DNA of 13,141 nt, from NCBI GenBank assembly GCA_002083475.1, contig LWDI01000111.1, positions 1 to 13,141 of the forward strand. The letters run 5' to 3'. A program made the position numbers and the translations under genes. The DNA is from Proteobacteria bacterium SG_bin5 (GTDB lineage: Bacteria; Pseudomonadota; Alphaproteobacteria; Sphingomonadales; Sphingomonadaceae). Positions 5,844 through 11,973 of the stretch are shown here, in pieces; within the stretch, counting starts at the first letter, position 1, and each line of letters opens with the position of its first letter. A model generated the notes under the pieces. That model ran no database searches, had not been told where the DNA came from, and saw only the letters and a program-made list of their open reading frames with translations.

Positions 5844-6698
5844 GTGCAAACCATCCGTCAGCTTGACGCGTTGCGCGCGGTTCTCGCCGAATGGCGCGGC
5901 GCGGGCGCGCGGATCGCCTTGGTGCCCACCATGGGCGCGCTCCACGCCGGCCATATCGCGCTGGTCGAGGCCGCCAAGCGCGCCGCCGACAAAGTGGTCG
6001 CCTCGATCTTCGTGAACCCCAAGCAATTCGGGCCGAACGAGGATCTGGCGCGCTATCCGCGGCGCGAATTGCAGGACCAGCGGATGCTCGCCGAGGCGGG
6101 CTGCGCGCTGCTTTGGCTGCCGGGGGTGGAGGAGATGTATCCGGCGGGCTTCGCGACCAATATCGCGGTCGGCGGGGTGAGCGCCCCGCTCGAAGGCGCC
6201 GACCGGCCGGGCCATTTCGACGGGGTGGCGACCGTCGTCGCCAAATTGTTCAACCAGATACGCCCCGATGTCGCCTTGTTCGGCGAAAAGGATTTTCAGC
6301 AGCTCGCGGTGATCCGCCGGCTGGTGCGCGATCTCGACTTCGGAATCGAGATCATCGGCGTGCCCACCCAGCGCGACGACGATGGTTTGGCGCTCTCCTC
6401 GCGCAACGCCTATCTGGTCGGCGAGGACCGCGCGAAGGCGGTCGCGCTGCCGCGCGCGCTGGGGGTGGCGGCGCGGAGCATCGCACGCGGTGGTGCGGTC
6501 GCGACCGCGCTCGACACCGCGCGCGAGGCGTTGCTGAGCGGCGGGTTCGACTCGGTCGATTATATCGCCCTGGTCGATGCCGAAACCTTGGCGCCGCCGA
6601 CCGACTTGGCGCGCCCGCTGCGCTTGCTGGCGGCGGCGCGGATCGCGGGGACGCGATTAATCGACAATATCGCTGTCGAGATCGCGCCACAGGGTTAA
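5844..6698 (+). CDS. panC: Pantothenate synthetase
   Basis: A 284-residue cytoplasmic enzyme of the nucleotidyltransferase superfamily that joins pantoate and beta-alanine using ATP, the last step of vitamin B5 synthesis. Motifs are complete: PTMGALHAGH (28-37, the HIGH-like ATP site), VASIFVNPKQFGPNEDLARYPR (52-73), RPGHFDGVATVV (121-132), FGEKDFQQ (146-153) and the KMSKS-equivalent SSRNAYL (185-191). The start is GTG 5844-5846 with GGAGG at 5829-5833. The frame is open further upstream, but that part overlaps mipZ and is not PanC-like. No panB is adjacent. The stop codon lies in the left arm of a hairpin at 6693-6709. Confidence 0.96.
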   Translation: MQTIRQLDALRAVLAEWRGAGARIALVPTMGALHAGHIALVEAAKRAADKVVASIFVNPKQFGPNEDLARYPRRELQDQRMLAEAGCALLWLPGVEEMYPAGFATNIAVGGVSAPLEGADRPGHFDGVATVVAKLFNQIRPDVALFGEKDFQQLAVIRRLVRDLDFGIEIIGVPTQRDDDGLALSSRNAYLVGEDRAKAVALPRALGVAARSIARGGAVATALDTAREALLSGGFDSVDYIALVDAETLAPPTDLARPLRLLAAARIAGTRLIDNIAVEIAPQG

Positions 6699-6717
6699 CC
6701 GCGTTAACCATTTTTTT
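6693..6717 (+). terminator. Possible intrinsic terminator of panC
   Basis: GGTTAAC (6693-6699), loop CGC, GTTAACC (6703-6709), then A and seven Ts (6711-6717). The 7-bp stem with a T-run has the shape of a rho-independent terminator, though the stem is short and AT-containing for this genome. The same bases include a TTAACCAT motif at 6704-6711, so a regulatory reading competes. Confidence 0.5.
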
Positions 6718-6728
6718 AAGGGCTATGC
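6704..6728 (+). promoter_or_regulatory. CtrA-like motif and candidate promoter for the Sel1-like gene
   Basis: TTAACCAT (6704-6711) matches the half-site reported for the alphaproteobacterial cell-cycle regulator CtrA. A second TTAA follows at 6716-6719, 8 bases after the first, one base off the TTAA-N7-TTAA full site. CTATGC at 6723-6728 could be the -10 element, so the motif would sit where a -35 is expected, as at CtrA-activated promoters. Binding is inferred only. Confidence 0.38.
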
Positions 6729-6767
6729 GCCATCCCTCGACCCGCACGGGGAAGAGGGGGACGCGAC

Positions 6768-7064
6768 ATGGCGCATAGCCTTTCGAGCGCAGAATTCCTG
6801 ATTGAGTGCCGGATCGCCGATGCCGCGCGGGGGGATGCGGCCGCGGCCTATGAATTGGGGGTGTTGTTTTCGACCGGCGCCGCCGGCGCGCGACTCGATC
6901 TGGTCGCGGCGCATAAATGGTTCAATCTGGCGAGCGTGTGGGGCAGCGAAGCGGCGCAACAATGCCGCAGCGACATCGCCGAAGACATGACCGCGCGGGA
7001 AATCGCCGAGGCGCAGCGCCAAGCGCGTGCTTTCCTGCAAGCCAGCTTCGCTTCGGCGGCGTAA
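6768..7064 (+). CDS. Small Sel1-like repeat protein
   Basis: A 98-residue protein with Shine-Dalgarno GAGGGGG before ATG 6768-6770. Residues ~22-60 (DAAAAYELGVLFSTGAAGARLDLVAAHKWFNLAS) fit the Sel1 repeat pattern of small/hydrophobic residues (A-x-x-x-L-G-x-L-F ... D-x-x-x-A-x-K-W-F-x-L-A). The tail (about 65-92) is a helix with SDIAEDMTAREIAEAQRQAR, which is common in short Sel1-like proteins. Sel1 repeats are helix pairs that mediate protein contacts. No signal peptide is evident, so it is probably cytoplasmic. No enzyme motif is present and its partner is unknown. It is followed 50 bp later by the MAPEG gene on the same strand. A CtrA-like site upstream suggests cell-cycle or motility-type control, but this is untested. 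Confidence 0.75.
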   Translation: MAHSLSSAEFLIECRIADAARGDAAAAYELGVLFSTGAAGARLDLVAAHKWFNLASVWGSEAAQQCRSDIAEDMTAREIAEAQRQARAFLQASFASAA

Positions 7065-7114
7065 CGATAACCCCCGAGTGGGCGCGCCGGGCCGCGCCGC
7101 CGAGCGGGGAGCCG

Positions 7115-7519
7115 ATGCGACTGCCGATTACCGCCCTCAGCGCCGCCGCGCTCGCGCTGCTGCTGGTCGCGCTCACGATCCACGCGCTGCGGCTGCGCAA
7201 GGCCTATCGCGTGCCCTTTGGCGACGGCGGACATCCGCCCTTGCTCCGCGCGATTCGCGCGCATGGCAATCTCATCGAATATATGCCGATCGGGCTGGCG
7301 ATGATCAGCCTGCTAGAAAGCAGCGGCGCGCCGCCGCGTCTGCTCGCGCCGCTCGCCGCGCTCTTCGTCGCGAGCCGGGTGATCCATGGCTTGGGCGTGC
7401 AATATGAAGGCGATCGGCTCGGGCCGCTGCGCGCGATCGGGGTGCAATCGACCTTGCTGGTGCTGACGGCGTTCGCGCTCTGGCTGGGGGTGCTCGCGGC
7501 GCGGGCGCTGTGGGGGTAG
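7115..7519 (+). CDS. MAPEG-family integral membrane protein
   Basis: A 134-residue polytopic protein with four hydrophobic segments, at about residues 4-25, 53-70, 74-92 and 107-130. The family motif RAIRAHGNLIEYMPIGL (45-61), with the conserved R-x-x-x-N-x-x-E-Y pattern, and RVIHGLGV in the third segment identify MAPEG (membrane-associated proteins in eicosanoid and glutathione metabolism). Bacterial members such as YecN are mostly uncharacterised; some are membrane glutathione transferases. Start ATG 7115-7117 is chosen because GGGGAG lies just before it and the first membrane helix begins at residue 4; the open frame extends further upstream, overlapping the Sel1-like gene in another frame. 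It converges on topA with 24 bp between stops. Confidence 0.88.
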   Translation: MRLPITALSAAALALLLVALTIHALRLRKAYRVPFGDGGHPPLLRAIRAHGNLIEYMPIGLAMISLLESSGAPPRLLAPLAALFVASRVIHGLGVQYEGDRLGPLRAIGVQSTLLVLTAFALWLGVLAARALWG

Positions 7520-7550
7520 CGCACCGGCCAGGGCGACGCGCCGTTACCCC
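7513..7550. terminator. Weak hairpin between convergent MAPEG and topA genes
   Basis: GGGGTA (7513-7518) pairs with TACCCC (7545-7550), and inner GCGC blocks can pair with a small bulge. Both stop codons fall within the structure. There is no T-run, so its role as a two-way terminator is tentative. Confidence 0.3.
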
Positions 7551-10138
7551 TCGCTGGCGGCTTTAGCGGGCGGCTTTTTCGCCGCCGGTTTTTTCGCCTT
7601 CCCCGCCGCCGGCTTTTTGGCGGCGCTTTTGGCGGGCGTCGCCGCCGGCTTTTTGGGCGCCGCTTTCTTCGCCGGCTTCTTGCCCTTGGCGGGCGCCGCC
7701 GCCGCGCGCGCGTCGATCAGTTGCGCGGCTTCCTCGAGCGTCAGCGCTTCCTTGTCGACCGTTTTGGGGACCGTCGCGTTGGTCTCGCCATCGGTGACGT
7801 AAGGGCCATAGCGCCCCTCCATCAGCTTGATCGCGGCGCCGGTGCGCGGATGCGCCCCCAATTCCTTGAGCGGCGGCGGCGCCCCCCGCGCGGGACGCTT
7901 GCCCCCCGCCGCCGCCTCGGCGAGCTTCACCACCGCCGCGTTCATGCCGGTTTCGAACACTTCGGCGGTCGAGCCAAGCCGCGCATATTTGCCGTCATGC
8001 GCGAGATAAGGCCCGAACCGCCCGATCGAGGCGGTGATGTCCTTGCCCGTCTCCGGATGCGCGCCGATCGTGCGCGGCAGCGACAAGAGCTTGAGCGCCA
8101 GGTCGAGATCGACCGAGGGCACGTCGCGCGGGATCGAGGCGCGCTTGGCCTCCTTGCCCTCGCCGAGCTGGAGATAGGGGCCGAACCGCCCCGAGCGGCG
8201 GCTCACCTCGAGCCCGCTCACCGGATCGGTGCCGAGCAATTCCGGCCCGCTATCCTCCGCCGCGCCTTCGCCTTGGGCGAAGCGGCGGGTATATTTGCAC
8301 TCGGGATAGTTGGAGCAGGCGACGAACGCCCCGAACCGCCCCCCGCGCAAAGCGAGCCGCCCCACGCCGCAATTGGGGCAGAGCCGGGGATCGCCGCCAT
8401 CGGCCTTGGCCGGGAAGAGATAGGGCTCCAGGAATTTGTCGAGTTCGGCGGTCACTTCGCTCGGCTGGAACGCCATCACTTCGCTGGTACGCGGCTTGAA
8501 ATCGCGCCAAAAGGCGTCGAGCACCGCCTGCCACTGCGCGCGGCCGCCCGAAATATCGTCCAGCTCTTCCTCGAGCCCGGCGGTATAATCATAGCCGACA
8601 TAGCGTTCGAAAAAGCGTTCGAGGAACGCGGTCACCAGCCGGCCGCTCTCCTCGGCGAAGAAGCGGTTCTTCTCGACGCGCACATAAGCGCGGTCCTTCA
8701 GCGTCTGGATGATCGAGGCGTAAGTGGACGGGCGGCCGATCCCCAGTTCCTCCAGCCGCTTGACGAGCGATGCTTCCGAATAGCGCGGCGGCGGCTGGGT
8801 GAAATGCTGGTCGGCGCTCACCCCCTTTTTGGCGGGCGCGTCGCCGGCGGAGAGGCGGGGGAGGCGGCGGCTCTCCTCGTCCTCGGCATCGTCGCGGCCT
8901 TCCTCGTAGAGCGCGAGATAGCCGGGGAAGAGCACCACCTGCCCGCTCGCGCGCAAGCCGTGGAGCCCGCTGCCGTCGGTCAGCTCGATGGTGGTCCGCT
9001 CCAGCCGCGCGCTCGCCATCTGGCTCGCGAGCGCGCGCTTCCAAATCAGTTCGTAGAGCCGGGCATGGTCGCCCGAGCCGGCGCGGTCGCGGGTGAAATC
9101 GGTCGGGCGGATCGCCTCGTGCGCTTCCTGGGCGTTTTTCGCCTTGGTCTGATATTGGCGCGGCTTATCCGGCACATAGCTTGCGTCATAGCGATCGGCG
9201 ACCGCCTTGCGCGCGGCCGAAATCGCGCTGCCGTCCATCTGCACGCCATCGGTGCGCATATAGGTGATCGCGCCCTCCTCATAGAGCGCCTGCGCCAGGC
9301 GCATGGTGTGGCTCGCCGAGAAGCCGAGCTTGCGCGCGGCCTCCTGCTGCAGCGTGGAGGTGGTGAAGGGCGGCGGCGGGTTGCGCGTGGCGGGCTTGGT
9401 CTCGACGCTCGCGACCGCGAAGCGTCCGGCCTCGACATCGGCCTTGGCGCGCTCGGCGGTGCCCCGGTCGGCGAGCGAGAGTTTCTCCAGCTTCTCGCCG
9501 CGCCAGCGGACCAACCGCGCGGTGAAGGGGGTGCCGTCTTGCTCCAGCTCGGCGGTGACGCTCCAATATTCCTGCGCGCGGAACGCCTCGATCTCGCGCT
9601 CGCGCTCGACGATCAGCCGCAGCGCGACCGATTGAACCCGCCCCGCCGATTTGGCGCCCGGCAGCTTGCGCCACAGCACCGGCGACAGCGTGAAGCCGAC
9701 CAGATAATCGAGCGCGCGGCGCGCGCGATAGGCATCGATCAGGTCGGTATCGAGCGCGCGCGGGCGCGCCATCGCCTCGGTGACGGCGGCCTTGGTGATC
9801 GCGTTGAAGGTGACGCGCTCGACCTGTTTGGGTAGCGCGCGGCGGCCGCGCAGCACTTCCTGCACGTGCCAGCTGATCGCCTCGCCCTCGCGGTCGGGGT
9901 CGGTCGCGAGGATCAGGCGATCGGCCTTCTTCGCCTCGTCGGTGATCGCTTTGAGCTGCTTGGCTTTGTCGGCATAATTTTCCCACGCCATCGCGAAGCC
10001 CTCGTCGGGGTTCACGCTGCCGTCCTTGGGCGGCAAGTCGCGGATATGGCCATAGCTCGCGAGCACCCGATAATCGGGGCCGAGATATTTCTCGATGGTC
10101 TTCGCCTTGGCGGGCGATTCGACGATAACCAGTTGCAC
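7544..10138 (-). CDS. topA: DNA topoisomerase I (type IA)
   Basis: An 864-residue enzyme that relaxes negative supercoils by a single-strand break. Domains in order: Toprim (VIVESPAKAKTI at 4-15; acidic triad D80, D82, E84 in ATDPDREGEA); the central type IA core with catalytic Tyr293 in ITYMRTDG; GIGRPSTYASII at 467-477; one four-Cys zinc finger (C587, C590, C608, C614); three C-terminal repeats marked by GRFGPY at 650, GRFGPY at 706 and GRYGPY at 775; and a tail of about 50 residues rich in Lys, Ala and Pro (from 815), probably a nonspecific DNA contact. The start is GTG 10136-10138, with AGAGGAG at 10146-10152. In relatives it commonly follows dprA; here two unrelated genes intervene and topA has its own upstream region. 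Confidence 0.96.
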   Translation of the reverse strand: MQLVIVESPAKAKTIEKYLGPDYRVLASYGHIRDLPPKDGSVNPDEGFAMAWENYADKAKQLKAITDEAKKADRLILATDPDREGEAISWHVQEVLRGRRALPKQVERVTFNAITKAAVTEAMARPRALDTDLIDAYRARRALDYLVGFTLSPVLWRKLPGAKSAGRVQSVALRLIVEREREIEAFRAQEYWSVTAELEQDGTPFTARLVRWRGEKLEKLSLADRGTAERAKADVEAGRFAVASVETKPATRNPPPPFTTSTLQQEAARKLGFSASHTMRLAQALYEEGAITYMRTDGVQMDGSAISAARKAVADRYDASYVPDKPRQYQTKAKNAQEAHEAIRPTDFTRDRAGSGDHARLYELIWKRALASQMASARLERTTIELTDGSGLHGLRASGQVVLFPGYLALYEEGRDDAEDEESRRLPRLSAGDAPAKKGVSADQHFTQPPPRYSEASLVKRLEELGIGRPSTYASIIQTLKDRAYVRVEKNRFFAEESGRLVTAFLERFFERYVGYDYTAGLEEELDDISGGRAQWQAVLDAFWRDFKPRTSEVMAFQPSEVTAELDKFLEPYLFPAKADGGDPRLCPNCGVGRLALRGGRFGAFVACSNYPECKYTRRFAQGEGAAEDSGPELLGTDPVSGLEVSRRSGRFGPYLQLGEGKEAKRASIPRDVPSVDLDLALKLLSLPRTIGAHPETGKDITASIGRFGPYLAHDGKYARLGSTAEVFETGMNAAVVKLAEAAAGGKRPARGAPPPLKELGAHPRTGAAIKLMEGRYGPYVTDGETNATVPKTVDKEALTLEEAAQLIDARAAAAPAKGKKPAKKAAPKKPAATPAKSAAKKPAAGKAKKPAAKKPPAKAASEG

Positions 10139-10185
10139 GCGGAAACTCCTCTTCGCGCGCGAGGGTGGGGAGGCTCGCCGCGCCG

Positions 10186-10191
10186 CGTCAA
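10186..10191 (-). promoter_or_regulatory. Possible -35 element of topA
   Basis: TTGACG on the minus strand lies about 50 bases before the GTG start. The -10 position (17-18 bases on) reads CCACCC, a poor match, so only the -35 half is convincing. Because hemerythrin lies divergently upstream, topA must have a promoter in the 150-bp gap. Confidence 0.3.
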
Positions 10192-10236
10192 GAGGGAGGC
10201 GGCGAGCGGCCCGGTGATTTTACCGCTTGCCGCGCG

Positions 10237-10244
10237 TTAACCAT
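10237..10244 (+). promoter_or_regulatory. CtrA-like half-site upstream of the hemerythrin gene
   Basis: TTAACCAT within GCGTTAACCAT, an 11-base match to the motif upstream of the Sel1-like gene. It lies in the divergent topA-hemerythrin gap, 44 bases before the hemerythrin ATG. CTAGGC at 10276-10281 is a weak possible -10 for hemerythrin. Nothing else was recognised in the gap. Confidence 0.35.
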
Positions 10245-10288
10245 GGCTCGCACCCCCTGGGTAACCCCGGCCGGGCTAGGCGCGGCTC

Positions 10289-10711
10289 ATGCCCGATCTC
10301 GCGTGCGATCCCCAGCGCCTGATGCGCGAACATGACGAATTGATCGTGCTGGTCGGCGCGGTCGAGGCGGTGGTCGCCGCCGAGGCGCCCGCGCCGGCGG
10401 CCGCGCTCCAGGCGCTCGCCGCGCTGCGCCTGGCGATCGACGCGCATCTCGCCGAGGAGGACGCGCACGTCTATCCGCGCCTGGCGGGCAGCGCCTCGCT
10501 CGCCGAACAAGCGATCGGGCTCCAGCTGATCGCCGAGTTTCGCCATTTGACGGGCGATTGGAGCCTGTACCTGCTGCGCTGGAAACCCGCCACGATCGCG
10601 CGCGACTGGGCCGGCTTCGCGCGCGACACGCGCGAGATGATGGCCCGGCTGCGCGCGCGAGTGGCGCGCGAGAATGCGCTGCTTTATCCGCTCGCGGCGA
10701 AGGCGGCGTGA
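10289..10711 (+). CDS. Hemerythrin-like (HHE domain) protein
   Basis: A 140-residue four-helix-bundle protein of the hemerythrin HHE cation-binding family. Visible candidate iron ligands are H15 (REHDEL), H53 and E57 (DAHLAEEDAHVYP), H86 (FRHLTGD) and E128 (VARENALLYP). In the usual H...HxxxE...H...HxxxE layout, a further His is expected four residues before E128, but residue 124 is Arg (CGA, 10658-10660), so the di-iron site may be incomplete or use other residues. Family members bind or sense O2, NO or iron; its role here is unknown. There is no clear Shine-Dalgarno at ATG 10289-10291. The last 28 bp overlap, tail to tail, the end of the convergent ATPase gene. Confidence 0.8.
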   Translation: MPDLACDPQRLMREHDELIVLVGAVEAVVAAEAPAPAAALQALAALRLAIDAHLAEEDAHVYPRLAGSASLAEQAIGLQLIAEFRHLTGDWSLYLLRWKPATIARDWAGFARDTREMMARLRARVARENALLYPLAAKAA

Positions 10712-11877
10712 GCACGCGCTTGCCGTCGTAGAAAATCGGCGAAGAGGGGTACCGTAAAGTCGAGATAGCCATGGTCGGTGCTGTAGATCATGCCCTTGGC
10801 GATGATCTTCGCGCGCGCCGGCCCGAGTGATTTTTGCGTGCGGTTCATCGCCTTGGCGATCTCGGCCATGGCATAAGGCCCGTCGCCCAATTCGGCCATC
10901 GCCGCGACGAATGACAGTTCGGCTTTGGTCAACCGATCGAGGCGTACCTTGAAGAAACCTTCATCCAATCGCCGCAGCGTTTCCTGATAAGCCGTATCGA
11001 CGTCGGCTGCGGTGATCTCCGGTCCATCGGCATTGTCCCACACCACCGAGGCCCACTCCTGAAGAAAAAAGGGGTAGCCCAGCGTTCGGCTCGCGATGAT
11101 TTGCAGCGCATCGTCGGTTATTCGAGCGTCCTCTTGAACGATGGGCTTCTCGACCGCTTGGCGCGCGGCTGCCGCATCGAGCGGCCCGACCAAGGGATAG
11201 TGAAACAATCGCTCGGCATAGGATTTAGCCTCCCCGGCCAGCCGAGCGATTTGCGGCAAACCCGCGCCGACCATCAACACCGGAAGCGATTCTTGCGAAA
11301 TACGATGCAGCGCGACGATAAGGGCGGACAAATCGCGGTCCGACAAATATTGAACTTCGTCGATAAGGAGCAACCAGCCGCGTTGCGAAGCTTCGGCGGC
11401 TTTACCGATCAGCGAAAACAAATCGGGCAGATCATATTGTAGATCGCCGGTATCGGCCAGTCCCGTCTCTGGCTTGACGCTCACATCGATGCCGACGATG
11501 CCTAGCTTGAAGACCGATGCGAAATTGCGCAGTCCGGCCAGCGCGCGTACCGCGACGTGTTTAGCCGTTTGAACACCGGAAAGAGACCGGATGACCTTGT
11601 GCATTTCCGGGTACAGGAGCCTTGCGAGCGTTTCGCCCTCGGGCGCTTCCACTCTCGATACCAGCAGATTCTGTCGCGCCGCGTTGCGGCCGATTTCATT
11701 GAGCAGCACCGTTTTGCCCGTGCCGCGTAGGCCTAGAAGCATGATCGAACGCGCACTGCGCCCATTGATCGCCCGGCCGCACGCAACGCTTGCCGCCTCC
11801 AAAATGGCGTCGCGGCCAGCCAGCTCCGGCGGGCGGCTGCCCGCGCCTGGCGCAAAAGGGTTGCGATAGGGATCCAT
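10684..11877 (-). CDS. AAA-type ATP-binding protein with C-terminal winged-helix-like region
   Basis: A 397-residue P-loop ATPase of the AAA_16/STAND-like 'ATP-binding protein' type. The N-terminus MDPYRNPFAPGAGSRPPELAGR is the characteristic lead. Walker A is GLRGTGKT (49-56), Walker B is LLLIDEVQ (169-176), and a sensor-1-like strand VLMVGAGLP is at 200-208. Residues 315-385 hold a probable winged-helix fold (LTKAELSFVAAMAELG, then MAEIAKAMNRTQKSLGPARAKIIAKGMIY and YLDFTVPLFADFL). Related proteins occur as lone genes on plasmids, prophages and islands; their function is undefined. Two 60-base samples of the gene are about 55-57% GC, against 65-88% in nearby genes, so transfer is likely. No strong Shine-Dalgarno is visible. 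The last nine codons lie antisense to hemerythrin. Confidence 0.82.
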   Translation of the reverse strand: MDPYRNPFAPGAGSRPPELAGRDAILEAASVACGRAINGRSARSIMLLGLRGTGKTVLLNEIGRNAARQNLLVSRVEAPEGETLARLLYPEMHKVIRSLSGVQTAKHVAVRALAGLRNFASVFKLGIVGIDVSVKPETGLADTGDLQYDLPDLFSLIGKAAEASQRGWLLLIDEVQYLSDRDLSALIVALHRISQESLPVLMVGAGLPQIARLAGEAKSYAERLFHYPLVGPLDAAAARQAVEKPIVQEDARITDDALQIIASRTLGYPFFLQEWASVVWDNADGPEITAADVDTAYQETLRRLDEGFFKVRLDRLTKAELSFVAAMAELGDGPYAMAEIAKAMNRTQKSLGPARAKIIAKGMIYSTDHGYLDFTVPLFADFLRRQARAHAAFAASG

Positions 11878-11892
11878 CTGGAGATCTCTGCT

Positions 11893-11923
11893 TCTACCAA
11901 AATCTATCTAAGTCTACCAAAAT
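11893..11923. repeat. Two direct repeats with 20-bp period upstream of the ATPase gene
   Basis: TCTACCAAAAT occurs at 11893-11903 and again at 11913-11923 (ATTTTGGTAGA on the coding strand), exactly 20 bp apart, or about two helical turns. It sits 16-46 bases before the ATPase start codon in a strikingly AT-rich stretch (the line 11881-11940 is 25/60 GC). AAGTCTA (11910-11916) also pairs with TAGACTT (11938-11944) as an inverted repeat. This suggests a binding site for a regulator, perhaps the ATPase itself through its winged helix. Confidence 0.55.
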
Positions 11924-11952
11924 TCGCTAGCTTCCCCTAGACTTCGATAGCC

Positions 11953-11973
11953 GCTGCTACTGCCCTAAGCAGC
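11953..11973 (-). terminator. Weak hairpin at the end of dprA
   Basis: GCTGCT (11953-11958), 9-base loop, AGCAGC (11968-11973). The structure contains the dprA stop codon and has no T-run. It could end the dprA transcript ahead of the inserted ATPase gene; support is slight. Confidence 0.22.

Noticed and set aside
5771..5854. Upstream ATG start for MipZ (28 extra residues)
   Set aside because: The extra residues do not resemble the family and would overlap panC, while the GTG at 5768-5770 has a good ribosome site.
7553..7700. Possible tandem repeat or CRISPR-like array
   Set aside because: The periodicity comes from Lys-Ala-Pro codons in the TopA C-terminal tail; unit lengths vary and there are no spacers.
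7721..9835. 704-codon open frame on the plus strand
   Set aside because: It is fully antisense to topA, whose motifs are intact. The translation is Arg/Ala/Gly/His-rich with no recognisable domain, a common artefact of high-GC codon bias.
10684..11964. Target-site duplication or insertion-sequence ends around the ATPase gene
   Set aside because: I compared the sequence near 10711-10740 with 11925-11964 and found no shared direct repeat or terminal inverted repeat.
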